NCBI GenBank assembly: GCA_025331445.1 | Contig: JAIWNE010000022.1 | Span: 1-64,000, forward strand | Direction: 5' to 3' | Origin: Blakeslea trispora | Taxonomy: Eukaryota > Mucoromycota > Mucoromycetes > Mucorales > Choanephoraceae | DNA length: 64,000 bases | Part shown: piece after piece, positions 11,729 to 22,879 of the stretch | Layout: every line of letters starts with the position of its first letter | Numbering within the stretch: position 1 is the first letter of the stretch | Program-made: the position numbers and the translations under genes | Notes under the pieces: model-generated | Database searches by the model: none | Told to the model about the DNA's origin: nothing | The model's input: only the letters and a program-made list of their open reading frames with translations

Positions 11729-12637
11729 TACCTTCTATACAATAGACTACTTTGCTGAAAGAAAGAAAAGAGAAAGAAGCCAATTGCTTGCTCATATAAT
11801 TTCATTTGTGACAATTTTGCGGATCTAGCCGGACAACTTTGTTAAACAGAGGCATAGATAATTTTGTCACGTGTATATAACATCTGAAGTTTTGATATAC
11901 ATTTTTAAATCGCATGTGTTGTAGATTATATCGTTATAAATCTCAAATTGATACTGATCTCTCACTAGGACAGATATACAAGTCAACTTCTGCAATGAGT
12001 CTAGAGGGAAAGAGTTTGACGTATACTTGATCAGGGCCAAGTTTAAACCTTTGAAAACACTAGACATCAAAATGAGTGATGATTTTTTTTTATGTATAAA
12101 AAGTCGAGAAAATGAAGCCAATCAATCAAAATAACTATGGCCTACCACTTTGCTGTAAAGAAAGCAAGAAGATTCTGATTGGCCAGACTTTTCCATTGTT
12201 TATAGCTACAACACTTGGAATATGATTACCCGAATTTCAAGCTATGCAATAGCTACTTTAAATGGAAATACTCTAGTGATGTCCAATCAATGACGATGCT
12301 GACTAACTTCAAATGAGGTGATTTTTTTCTTTTTACAAAACCATCAGACTTGTAAGACAATTTACCCCATATTTACAACCTGAATACTTAAAAAAAAAAG
12401 AAGGACAAGCAGTGATAAAATACTCCGTCTTTCAAACTAGCTCAGCTTCCAATAACTGTCAAAAAATATCAAAAGCAAAGAATAGCCTATAATTAAGAAA
12501 ATAAGTAAAATATGACAAACCCGGTTATGGTGTGACTTTTTCTCAACTGCGAACATATAAATAAACAAGCATTTTTTTCTACTATTTTTCTGCTTTTTTT
12601 TTTTCTTTTCCTCTCTTCATACCCTTATTTATTTGAT
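11729..12637. other. Divergent intergenic region DMC1 / orphan small gene
   Basis: About 0.9 kb, AT-rich. Contains the DMC1 promoter on the left and a TATA box plus CT-rich leader for the small gene on the right. An 84-codon minus-strand frame at 11867-12121 has no protein-like features. Confidence 0.5.
12556..12563 (+). promoter_or_regulatory. TATA box (TATAAATA) of the 79-aa gene
   Basis: TATAAATA lies 82 bases before the ATG at 12638. The spacing nearly equals that of the zinc-knuckle gene (78) and the MFS gene (about 75-80), which supports a real promoter. Confidence 0.5.
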
Positions 12638-12877
12638 ATGATCTCAAGAATATTCTCTGCCTGTCGTAATACAAGCATTCAACGCCCAGTACAACAACAA
12701 AGTCGACATTCATTAGAAGACTCGTCTGAAGAATTTGTCAGGGCTACACAAACTACCAAAGCTATTCAGATTCCATCTCTCTCGACTGCCACAGCTACAC
12801 TTGCTTACTTTGGTTTATCCTACAACAACACTGATGATTTTATACAAAAAGACTTGATCTCGAACTCCCTCTACTAG
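12638..12877 (+). CDS. Small orphan protein, 79 aa
   Basis: Single-exon frame beginning MISRIFSACRNT, with a basic N-terminus, a Gln/Ser-rich middle and an acidic, Asn-rich C-terminus. There is no signal peptide (too short a hydrophobic stretch), membrane segment or known motif. It is supported as a gene by a TATA box 82 bases upstream, a CT-rich leader and an AATAAA near 13028. The first 15 residues could be a weak mitochondrial presequence (R, S, no acids), but this is a guess. I do not recognise a family. Confidence 0.5.
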   Translation: MISRIFSACRNTSIQRPVQQQSRHSLEDSSEEFVRATQTTKAIQIPSLSTATATLAYFGLSYNNTDDFIQKDLISNSLY

Positions 12878-13157
12878 TTGGCTCTTGTACTTTACTAAAA
12901 CTTTGTAAATATATGTATATATAAGTTTCATACCCTCTTTTTATTTGTGCCCTGGTATCATTGTGTTACATAGCTTTGTGTTATCCAACTGTAATTGGAT
13001 TGTTAATTTTATCTTTTTTTTTTTTGCAATAAAACGCAGCGTATGGGATAAGCTTTTTCTTTAAAGTTCTTCCTTTTTCCTTTATACATTACTACCACTC
13101 TTCCTTTCCTTTTTTTTCTTTCCCTTTAACTTTCCCTCCAACTAATACTCAATCAAA

Positions 13158-14443
13158 ATGACACCTATTTCAGTTTCATCTTCAGGCATAGGTATTGCCC
13201 ATCTTCCTAACCAGCGACACAAGATTGTGACCAACAAAGGTTGTAACTTCACTATTATGGTCTGTGGCGAGTCAGGTCTTGGTAAAACTACCTTTGTCAA
13301 TACTCTCTTCACAACCACACTTAAGGATTCAAAGGATCAATCCACTCGACATGCTAAACAACTGGACAGAACAGTAGAAATTGAAATTACAAAAGCAGGT
13401 ACATAACTCATTATAGAGTCTTTTGTCTCTCTTCACTTCTTTGCTCACTGATTTGGTTGCTGCTGATTAGAGATCGAAGAAAAGATGTTTAAAGTCAACC
13501 TATCCATTGTTGACACTCCTGGCTTTGGTGATTATGTCAATAGCCACAATAGCTGGATTCCTATTTCTGAGTTTATTGACGATCAGCACGAGAGTTTCAT
13601 GCGACAGGAACAACAGCCAAATAGAAACAACAAAATCGATATGCGAGTACATGTTTGTCTTTACTTTATTCGACCTACTGGTCATAGGTAATTTAAAACT
13701 CAGATAAGCTGTGTTTCTAGTCTATAGCTAAACAACTACATTTGCATAGATTAAAAGCTTTGGATATTGAGATGATGAAGCGACTGGGCTCTCGAGTCAA
13801 TTTAATCCCCGTAGTTGCCAAAGCAGATACACTTACGCCTAAAGATTTGGCTTCCTTCAAGGAGCGTATCCGCCAAGATCTCGAAATACATCATATCAAG
13901 GTTTACCAGTGCCCTATAGAGAGCGAAGACGAGGATGTGACAAACTTGAACCGTGATATCACATCTTCTATGCCCTTTTCAATCATTGGCTCGCTTGAAA
14001 ACGTTCAGACACATGACGGACGCATAGTCAAAGGCCGTGCCTATTCATGGGGCATAGCCGAAGTTGAAAATGAGGCACATTGTGACTTCAAGAAACTTAG
14101 ACATCTCTTGATTCGCTCTCATATGTCAGATTTAATTGAAACAACTGAGGCTGTTCACTATGAGAACTATCGCTTAAACGAGATGGGAACTCGTAAATTT
14201 GGAGAGAGCAAAATTGCCAAGGCAGAAAACCCCAAGCACCGTGAAAAGGAAGAAGGCCTTCGAAGAGAGTTTACTGAGCAAGTCAAGAAAGAGGAAAATC
14301 GCTTCCGACAATGGGAAGCTCAGCTTGTCTCTGAGCGTGATCGTCTGAATAAGGATTTAGAGACACGACATGCACAAATTAAAGCACTCGAACAAGAGCT
14401 GGAAGCTTTGTATCACAGAAATGGTGGCTCTGTTAGACGATGA
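13158..14443 (+). CDS. CDC12: Septin, Cdc12 class
   Basis: Three exons (13158-13398, 13471-13687, 13750-14443), 383 aa. Septins are GTP-binding proteins that polymerise into hetero-oligomeric filaments at cell-cortex rings, hyphal bases and septa. G1 is GESGLGKTT (37-45), G3 is DTPGFG (from 95) and G4 is AKAD (176-179). The septin unique element follows the G domain (GRAYSWGIAEVENEAHCDFKK). Residues from about 310 form a coiled coil with the KxxFTEQVKKEENRFRQWE type of sequence. The opening GIAHLPNQRHKIV and the intact G1 favour the Cdc12/AspC class over Cdc11, which has a degenerate GASGTGRTT loop. Class assignment is from remembered family patterns and needs a tree. Confidence 0.92.
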
Positions 14444-15582
14444 ATTTAGTGCCTAAAAAAGAAAATAAATATGTCACTTTCTTAAAAAGAAAAAGCTAGC
14501 TAAAGTAGATTCAAAACATGATATCGAAATGCTATCATAAATACAAAGTATTGTGTAAAACAAACACATACAAATAGTGTGAAAAGAAACAAGAGACTGT
14601 TCTACAAGGATATATACTTGAGTGCTTCAAACACTAACTTGGTTGAACAATGAGATATTTGAGATTTGGCAGAATATCATAAAAACAAAAAGTATGAATA
14701 AAGCCTTGTTCTAGGTACTAGCTGTTTATGCCAAACTAATCTAGCTTAACCATTAATGAATTATTGTTGTCTTACCGATGACAACAGCCTGAGAATTTTA
14801 ATTGGGTGAGCAGAAAGATGGACAAAAGACCCTGTAACTCTAGCCACGCTGTATTACAAACACGACACATAAAGCTGTACGTGCAACTACAAATAAATCT
14901 CAGCTATATCATTTGTGTATCACAAAGTTCAGTTTGTTAGTGAAGAACAATACTATCAAGAACAGAAGGGTCAAGTTCAAAAGTTTAGTATGGATAGTTT
15001 TGATACAGATAAAATGAGAAACTATGTATTTCAGTGTATAGTTTATTATTATATGTATTCGGGTTATTGGTTATCACAACTTGAAAGACAATAAAACCTT
15101 GTCCAGAGCCTTATGACAACAGAAAAGAGAGAACAGTTGTGCTCTTAATATTTCAACAGTAGCTTGCATATTGCTTATAAATACATATATCAAAGTTGAA
15201 TAACAGACATTCAGATGCCAAAGCAAATAACGATAACATTTGTATTGGAAAACAGACAACCGCAAAGCACAAACAGCATTACAAAAAGTCAAAGACTCTA
15301 AGGGCACGTTTCAATAAATATTGGTATTACGAGCAAAAAACTCTCTTCAATGAATCATAGTCCTGTAGTTGGATGATACTAATCTATATGTTGTAAACGT
15401 TAGACATCTGATTCTTTGTGAACAAAGAATACAACATTGAGTTACTCATTGCAAGTCGCATTCATAATGGTGCATTTTGAGCAACCAAAAAAAAAAAATA
15501 ATGAATAATATCCACAAATTAGATATGTTAAACAAAGCAATTTATTGGTATGTGTATTACGTAATAATTATATTCTATCTAT
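14444..15582. other. Intergenic between convergent genes
   Basis: 1.1 kb of AT-rich 3' flanks of the septin (+) and MDR reductase (-) genes. A 77-codon minus frame at 15074-15307 looks like chance. No repeat or RNA gene recognised. Confidence 0.5.
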
Positions 15583-16632
15583 TTACAAATCGGCAATATG
15601 GATGACCATCTTACCAAAGTTTTGGCCCTTGAGAACACTGACCAAAGCTTCAGGGACCTTTTCGATACCATTGACAATATCTTCACGGTACTTGACCTTA
15701 CCGTCAACCAATAAGGGAGTAACATCCTTGAGGAACTTTTCTTCGAATTCCATATGGTCCATGATGATGAAACCATCAAACTTGATACGCTTAGTGACAA
15801 TCATCATGGTGTTGAAAATAGGTTCAGGCTTGGGGAGATTGTATTGAGAGATCATACCACAAGCAATAATACGAGCATAGTTGTTGGCAACCTTCAAGAC
15901 AGCATCCAACATCTTACCGCCAACGTTTTCATAATAGATATCAATGCCGTTAGGACAGTGCTTTCTCAAGAGTTCTTCAATTTCGCCATTCTTGTAGTTG
16001 AAAGCATCGTCAAAACCGATAGACTTCAAGTATTCAACCTTCTCATCATTACCAGCAGAACCGACAACATAGAGACCCAGAGCCTTGGCAACTTGACCAA
16101 CAATTTGACCGACAGCACCTGCAGCAGCAGAAATATAGATAGTTTCACCCTTCTTGGGCTTACCAATCTCATGAAGACCATAGTAAGCAGTCATACCAGG
16201 CATGGCAAGGACACCGACATAGTGGCTCAAGGGCAAACCGTTTGTCTTGGCATCATTGCGAACAACATAAGATGTCTTAGCATATTCAGCATCTACCTTG
16301 ACATATTCTTCGAAACGGCCACGGGCAGTACGACCATAGACAAGATCGTCCACCTTGTAATCAGGGTTGTTGGATCGGACAACGACAGACATGGTGTCAC
16401 CAGTCATGGGGGCATCCAAATCAAAAGCGGGAGCGTAACTCTTAATGCTGGGATCTCTCATACGGCCACGCATGTAAGGGTCGACACTGATTTCAAGAGT
16501 CTTGAGAATGAATTCACCTTGGGCAAGTTCAGCATCTAAATCAATAGTAGATTCGCGAATGACCATATGTTCACCAGGAACAGGGTAGTCAGAGGGAGCT
16601 TTGGCATAAATAACTTGCTTGTTGGAAACCAT
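15583..16632 (-). CDS. NADP-dependent MDR oxidoreductase (alkenal/one or prostaglandin-reductase-like)
   Basis: Single exon, 349 aa. It belongs to the zinc-free medium-chain dehydrogenase/reductase family related to leukotriene B4 12-hydroxydehydrogenase and plant double-bond reductases. These enzymes use NADPH to reduce the C=C bond of alpha,beta-unsaturated aldehydes and ketones in the cytosol. Visible signatures are the N-terminal VDPYMRGRM, the GMTAYYGL segment, the Rossmann motif AAAGAVGQIVGQVAK and the downstream YYENVGG. The structural- and catalytic-zinc cysteines of true alcohol dehydrogenases are absent. Unlike most neighbours the gene lacks introns and has strong codon bias (many GCC, GTC, AAG, ACC on the coding strand), suggesting high expression. 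The natural substrate cannot be inferred. Confidence 0.92.
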   Translation of the reverse strand: MVSNKQVIYAKAPSDYPVPGEHMVIRESTIDLDAELAQGEFILKTLEISVDPYMRGRMRDPSIKSYAPAFDLDAPMTGDTMSVVVRSNNPDYKVDDLVYGRTARGRFEEYVKVDAEYAKTSYVVRNDAKTNGLPLSHYVGVLAMPGMTAYYGLHEIGKPKKGETIYISAAAGAVGQIVGQVAKALGLYVVGSAGNDEKVEYLKSIGFDDAFNYKNGEIEELLRKHCPNGIDIYYENVGGKMLDAVLKVANNYARIIACGMISQYNLPKPEPIFNTMMIVTKRIKFDGFIIMDHMEFEEKFLKDVTPLLVDGKVKYREDIVNGIEKVPEALVSVLKGQNFGKMVIHIADL

Positions 16633-17766
16633 TTTTTTATTTTGAATATTGGATAAAGAAGAAAAAAGAAGGGCAAATGAATTGAATGTTCACTTATTTA
16701 TATGATGTAAAAAAAAATTAAAAACTCTTTATATCCCAACTTTGCTGAATAATCTTAACTGACTGAAACTAAATGTTGACAGCAAGACTTATACCTTCTT
16801 TTAGTTTCCGAAAAGAAATTTTAATTTTAATTTGCAAGCGGATCTAGTATATGACGATAAACATTCATCCGATCGATGACCTTACCAATCAGCTGCGTCG
16901 TTCACTAAAGTGCATTTTAGACGCGTTTCTGAATTTCCCCTTACTATTTGTAAGCAACATTTATTTGAAACATCATCATAGTAGGATATGTAAAATACAT
17001 GCGTCATTTAGAAACGAGACTTACTTTTTTTATAATCTGACTTGTGCTTTAGAATACATCTTACATATGATTCAAGAAAGCTATACACTTTTGAAAACAA
17101 TTGCACAGTACATCTAATCCTAGTTCTGTTTATTTATGTATTTGGAGCAATTAATTGAAGGATTTTTACATGTCAAACATATGTAAAAGGCACGTGTCTG
17201 TCTAAATTTCAATCAAGGAATGAAAAAATACAGTCATTGTCGGATTCTGAAAGTGGTGCTAAAACTATGGATGTAGTTGAAGAAGCAACTTTGATATGTA
17301 CAAGCAAAGAGGGCTGACATCAAAAGAAACATTAGGTTTACAGTTTTGATGAAAAGGCTTGCTTGTTCCGTGGAAGCTACAGCATACAATGCTTAAAAGC
17401 GTTGTAGCATTAAAGGCAGCTAGTTAAAACCCCCCCCCCCATTAGAACAATCCAGAAGGACCACTAATACATTGTTGACTTTTGGACTTGTTCATCATGC
17501 AATGACACTAGACAATAGTCGGAATTACAAGAAAGAACAAAGCTCTTGAGCTGCATAGATTGTTTGAGGAGCGCTATGTAATAAACAAATGTTGAAGATA
17601 TAAAAGGCTAATAAAGGATTGTCGATGGCTATTTCTCAAATGAGAATTGGTACTTCTTTACACACTTTTTTTTTCAATTTACAATTGAGTATTAAACGAC
17701 AGTGTCTCGTTATAGACGCAAGCTAGACAGCAACGGTTCCTCACTCTTTTCAAAAGGAATTCGTTG
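16633..17766. other. Intergenic (divergent), left part
   Basis: MDR promoter side, then unassigned AT-rich DNA. It holds an 11-base C run at 17430-17440. An 88-codon frame at 16851-17117 has no protein-like features. Confidence 0.5.
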
Positions 17767-17869
17767 TACAGTAGTCGTTTTATTTAAGAGTGTTCATACT
17801 CTTGAGAGGTGCACTCTTATATTACGCATACTCTTATATTAAGTACTCTTAAATCGAGCGACCACTATA
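17767..17869. mobile_element. Small MITE-like element with 25-bp inverted termini
   Basis: The first 25 bases (TACAGTAGTCG...TTTAAGAGT) and the reverse complement of the last 25 (TATAGTGGTCG...TTTAAGAGT) match at 20 of 25 positions. The inside holds several ACTCTT repeats, with TACTCTTATATTA-type units. TA at both edges fits a TA-targeting pogo/Fot1-type non-autonomous element, whose termini classically resemble CAGTgGTC...CGAtttAA. The family assignment is inferred from the terminal motif only. Confidence 0.5.
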
Positions 17870-18312
17870 ATTGCTCTTGAGATGCAATTGCTACCAGATG
17901 TTGTTTAGTCAAATGGTAAGAGTTCTTTAGTTCATATAAGGCAGAGAAAGCAGCTAAAATGAGGGGTTCAAGGGGGATGTTAAGGCTGAGCGTTAGCTCA
18001 AGTTATTATAGAGATGTGTCTATTGCCTGACATTTTGAAATTGTGTACACACACACGATTTTGTTGATGGAAACTAGCGATTTGATACTGTAGCATTCAT
18101 CCAATATACTATCTGTCAACTTTTGAATTTGTACTGTGTCCTGTCTCATCACGTGATAAGCAAGAAAGAACAAAGTTTTCTCTTTCTGAAGACAAACCCC
18201 TCGCCCCAAAAAGGGTAACCATTTTGGCTGCATTAAAAGTCTAACCTATTCTATTTTTTTTTATTGCTGTTTGATTTTTTTCTTCTTCTCTTTATTATTA
18301 TTCACCCACACA
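17870..18312. other. Upstream region of ESS2
   Basis: Promoter and T-rich leader of the gene at 18313. A tRNA-like A-box at 17909 was examined and rejected. No gene is visible. Confidence 0.5.
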
Positions 18313-19638
18313 ATGACTACACCTGTTGTTCTTGACGAAGACACTTATACTGAAGCCATCAGTCTGATCATCGAGCGAGATTTCTTCCCTCATCTAGCCA
18401 AATTAAGAGCACAGCAAAATTACCTTGAAGCACAAAAAAACGGTAGCTTTTCAGATCTACAAGATGCCACAAAAGCCTTACATAATCCCGACGCAGCACC
18501 CACTCGCTCTCACAATACACAAGCCGTCAACTTTTATTTAGAGCATGAGCCGATTATTGAAAAGCGAGTCAACTTGAATCTCTCACTTGATCAATTTCAA
18601 ACACTTTATACCAGTGAAGACAATGCTTCTTTTACTGACCTGTTGGAGAAGGCCAATATTAAAATAAAAGAGCAGCACAAATGGTTCTTTGACCGTGAAT
18701 CCAAGCAACCGCTTCGATTGACCATGGATTCAGGGCCTACTGGTCTGATTGAGGGACAGTCAAAATATACTGCCAAAAACGCACTCATGTATTTTCCCCA
18801 AGGCAAAAGTGAATCTTGGATTAATCCAACAGAAGGCAGAGGAAAACCAAAATCAATCGAATATCACAATACACATATCCAAGCTTCCGACAAGGTAACC
18901 TACTGCTCTCTATATGCCTCTTCTTTTTTTTTCATAACGATTTCTTTTCATTTCTTTATAGTCTTCCAATCAAAAAAACAATACTATACCTTCTAAAACA
19001 CCCATACGGGATCTATCTCTCCTGGGATGGAATCAGATCAATGGACTTTCAGGGGATGCGGACACATCTGATCATACGAAGATTCGAGGTTACAGTCTAG
19101 TGGATGCAACACCCACACTGAGTCCTACACGGATGGGCACTCCCGAAATGACTTGGGGAGCTATTGAAGGTACACCCTTGATGATCGACCAAGGCTCAAG
19201 GACACCAGGCTATTCATTACCCAAAATATCCCGGCGGGAAGAACTAGGCATGCAACTGTCAGAAAAAGCTTCAAAAGCATATAGAAAAAAGACCAATGAA
19301 CGACAGAGGTCTGTTCAAGGTACACCGAGAATAGGGTAAGAAACAAACAAGAGAAAGAATCCGATAGCATATCTTGAGGCTTTTTTTTTATATACAGAGC
19401 TGGTCTCATGTCACCTGCTGCACAACACTTGCTAAGAAAAAGTCAGAAAACACCTGGTCGCCGCGATATGTCAGATTTTAGTGCAGCATTGAGAAGCAGT
19501 TATAGCAAAACACCATCCTTAGGCATTCAGAGTCCAAGAACGATTCGACGACCTGGTGCCACGCCTACACCTGTAGGATTATTTAGAGCAGGCACAACAC
19601 CTAGATTTGCTACTACACCTACACTTCCAAAGAAATAA
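18313..19638 (+). CDS. ESS2: ESS-2/DGCR14 family nuclear splicing-associated protein
   Basis: Three exons (18313-18894, 18962-19335, 19398-19638), 398 aa. The N-terminus VVLDEDTYTEAISLIIERDFFPHLAKLRAQ is the hallmark of the ESS-2/DGCR14 (Bis1) family, nuclear proteins associated with the late (C-complex) spliceosome. The C-terminal half carries the family's repeated Thr-Pro and Thr-Trp-Gly motifs (ATPTLSPTRMGTPEMTWG, EGTPL, then several TP/SP pairs to the end), likely phosphorylation sites. The middle is a predicted coiled/helical stretch. Length is slightly under animal orthologues (about 480). The frame is intact across both introns; the upstream in-frame Met at 18271 is in the T-rich leader and was not used. 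Confidence 0.9.
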
Positions 19639-19772
19639 AGCGATAGTTTATGCATATCAGTAATTTTTTGTTACATGTCAGTTTATTTTTTTTTCTTTTC
19701 TGTTATCTGTGTGACATTGTTGAGTGTTTTTCCTTCTTTTTTCTACCCCTCTTTTTCTTTCTCATCTTGATC

Positions 19773-20915
19773 ATGAAAGACAGAACTTCAGAATTCTATG
19801 CACTTGTTGACAGAATCAAAAAGAGGAGTGCTATCAAGAGCAAGCATCACACCAAAAAGACCACGGCTGCTTCTGAGTTCTCTCGAATGGCAGCTCAACT
19901 TGGACGCAACATTGCTTCGACGTCTGAGCGATTAGAACAACTCACTTATTGTAGGTCAAAAAAGAAAACTCACAAGTTTGTTCTAACTTGTTTATTAGTA
20001 ACTCAATCTCATGCAAATCCTACAGAGATCAATGCAAGTCTTTGAAGAGAACAAAAAAGGAACACAATGGCAGTCTAATGTTTCTCTCTCTCTTAGACCT
20101 TAACACAGTCAATTAAACAAGATATCACTAAACTAAACCAACACATCAGAATACTACAGTCTGTGAAAGATAGCCAATCTAAAGGATCCAAGCAAGCCTC
20201 AGAACATTCAAACAATGTAGTGACTTCTTTACAGAGTAAGTTGGCCATGACTTCTTTAGGATTTAAAGATATTCTGGAAGCAGAGGTAAAAAAAAAAGTG
20301 GGATGCATCTATGTAGCTTTTGTTTTTTTTACTTATCTACTTCTTTTACTATTCATAGATGCACCCTATACCCTCAGGTAAAAGAAAAGGGATAGAACAA
20401 AATTAGACAGAGAAAACTAACTATCTTTTCTTTGTAGCCTCTACTTCTCCTCCTTCCCAGCCTCGCCGAAGAACCAATGTCACCACACATCAGCCTGAAG
20501 ACACATCACCACAATCACTCGGTATACCGATGATATCTGCTCAACAACAGCAAGAACAAATCATGATGATCAACAATGAACGCCAGATTGAATCTCGAAC
20601 ACATGCTATGGAGGCCATTGAAAGCACGATTGCCGAATTAGGCGGTATTTTTCAACAATTAGCTACCATGGTAGCAGAACAACGAGAAACCATTCAACGG
20701 TATAGTCATCCTATAGCATAATTAATTCACCTATACATAACTCTGCTTTATATAATAGAATCGACCAGAATACAGAAGATATCGAAATGAATGTGATGGG
20801 CGCACAGACTGAGTTGTTAGAATACTATCAAAATATGATGTCGAATCGAGGATTATTGATCAAAGTATTTCTTACCATTGTCTTTTTCTTTTTTGTATTT
20901 ACCATAGTAACCTAA
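19773..20915 (+). CDS. SED5: Syntaxin-5/Sed5-type Qa-SNARE
   Basis: Six exons (19773-19950, 19999-20033, 20097-20285, 20359-20377, 20438-20699, 20759-20915) give 279 aa. Sed5 is the Golgi t-SNARE for ER-Golgi and intra-Golgi fusion. The N-terminus MKDRTSEFYALVDRIKKR matches the Sed5 Sly1-binding peptide and start; Habc helices follow, with PTEINTLTQSIKQDITKLN and SLQSKLAMTSLGFKDILE. The SNARE motif runs from ERQIESRTHAMEAIE with the zero-layer Gln in GGIFQQLATMV, and the protein ends in one C-terminal membrane anchor. Intron 2 requires a GC donor (gcaagt) to keep the frame. The segment after RLEQLT is shorter than the usual LAKRKSLFDD version, and exon 4 is only 19 nt. Confidence 0.9.
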
Positions 20916-20995
20916 TAAAGAATTTTTTTTTTTAAATTTTCCTTCATTTCTTTCTCCTCCTCCCCCTTGCCACAGTGAAACCCCACTCATACACG

Positions 20996-22231
20996 ATGGA
21001 CTTTAACCATGACAAAGATAACCCTTTCGACTTTTATTCATTGGATGACAAAAGCCACCAACTTGATTTCGAAAGCCATAGTTTACCAGTCGAGTCATTT
21101 CTGATGGATGATTTGTTTATGTTTGAAAAGTCTCAGGATGGGTTGGAACAGGCTATCCTTCTGTCCGATCCCAACTTCAGTCGCCAGCAACAACTCTTAC
21201 AAAAGACCAAAGAACAGCCTCATTCTAACCTCTCGGCCATGTTGGACACAAAACTTACGAAACCTATACCCATTGCATCTAATCATACATCACTTCATCA
21301 TCTGTCGTCTTCAGTGCCTGTTCAGAGTACAGTGGATCATCAACGTCGGCTGAACGAGCTTCAAGTTCGATTCCGAGTGAACTATAAAAAGCCTACTCAG
21401 TTGGGCACTTCACCTACCGTCGAAAAAAGACCGACAGAACGTCCCAGTCAACTGAAGCCTGTCCGTCTGAATAGAGATAGCAACAGGCTCAAGACGACCG
21501 AATTACCCATCTCTCCATCATCTCATACTATTCCCCATATTCCTATGCATACTAATAACACTAATTCCACTGATCCACTCAGTTCATCACTGCCTTCGCG
21601 TACCATGCCCATTCAGATCCAGCGTATGCAACGCAACGCCAATTCATCTCAGCCATTTGATTTAGAACAGAGGCAGAAGCGATTGGACGATCAATTGGTC
21701 AAAGTAGATTTTGATGATATTACTGTGGCAGAGTTAAAGGAGATGCTGCGTCAACGGGGTAAGCCTGCTACTGGCAAAAAAGCTGTCTTGTTGCAACGAC
21801 TTCAAGAGGAACGGGAGATGATAGAACATGCTAGAGCACATGGTATTCCTATCCTTCATCGCCATGCTTTGAATGTTCATCAGAGTCCTGTCATGGCCTC
21901 TCCTTTGCTTTCAATGGATGCTCATTACGCTGCTTCATTACCGGAATCTATGTTCTCCAGCTCACCTTTGTCAAGTTCCTTGAATGGACTTCACCGTTCT
22001 ATAGCCAATATGCATATAGGCTCTCCGCCACCTCCGCCACCTTCAATGCAGCAATCACGCCGATTTACACCTTATAATACACGACCTAATCATATGATGG
22101 TCTCTGCCTATTCTTCTTCTGTACCTACAGCTGGTAATCATTTAGATGTTATGATGCAGCAGGCTCAATTACAAGCTCAACAACAACAACAGCAACAGCA
22201 GTTACAACAACAATTACAACAGCAGCAACAG

Positions 22232-22263
<32 letters not shown>

Positions 22264-22686
22264 ACAGCAACAACAGTTGCAGCCATCACCTTGGCAACAA
22301 ACAACCCGGCTTTCAGTCACTCCAGAACAAGAAGAATCTGGCTCATTTGATGATTTGGGATTGAGCTCAATGAAGGCTCAGGCCATTCCTATTCATCCTA
22401 ACACGCACACTGACACAGCTATGCATTGGATGGATCCTTCACTGGATTTCTTATTGCAACCAGGTAAGCATTTTCGATTTACTAAAAGAAAAAACTAAAG
22501 ACACTAATTTTTTTATAAGGCAATGACTTAGGCCATGATTTTGAAGGCAAATCTGCTGAAGAAATATTGTCCATGATGTATTCTTCAGGTGTTTCACATG
22601 GTGATGTAGACGATGCTATGGGACATGGCCCTGACTTGGCAAGTGTCATGTTTGATCATACAAAAGATTACCCTTTTCCTTCTTGA
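20996..22686 (+). CDS. SAP-domain protein with long poly-Gln tract
   Basis: Two exons (20996-22463, 22520-22686), 544 aa. Residues about 238-275 form a SAP domain (DDITVAELKEMLRQRGKPATGKKAVLLQRL), a helix-turn-helix-like motif that binds AT-rich DNA, so a nuclear or chromatin role is likely. The rest is low complexity: Ser/His/Pro-rich flanks, a PPPPPP run near residue 345 and a Gln-rich tract encoded at about 22159-22277 by mixed CAA/CAG. The C-terminal exon (acidic, FEGKSAEEILSMMYSSG) may be an activation-type segment. Mixed glutamine codons argue against recent repeat slippage alone. It could be a transcription cofactor, but no specific family is recognised beyond SAP. Confidence 0.8.
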
Positions 22687-22879
22687 TTTAGAGCTAAAAA
22701 TTAAAGAAAATGTTGAATTTAGAACAAGTAATTATGTCGAGTGTTTAACACAGTCATGCACAATCAACATTAGATCATTTTTATGATTTGAACCAGTGTT
22801 AAAGATGTATAAGCTAAGAGGCACATGAGCAATTCCAATTGAGCTTGTAAAGTTTATTTAAACCCCCCCCCACGAGAGG

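Noticed and set aside
15754..16539. 261-codon open frame antisense to the MDR reductase gene
   Set aside because: It is a shadow of a codon-biased gene on the other strand; the translation has no family motif while the minus strand is a full MDR enzyme.
17895..17990. tRNA-like A-box (TAGTCAAATGG) and a GGTTCAAG that could be a B-box
   Set aside because: The B-box lacks the final C, the arms do not pair into a cloverleaf and no acceptor stem forms.
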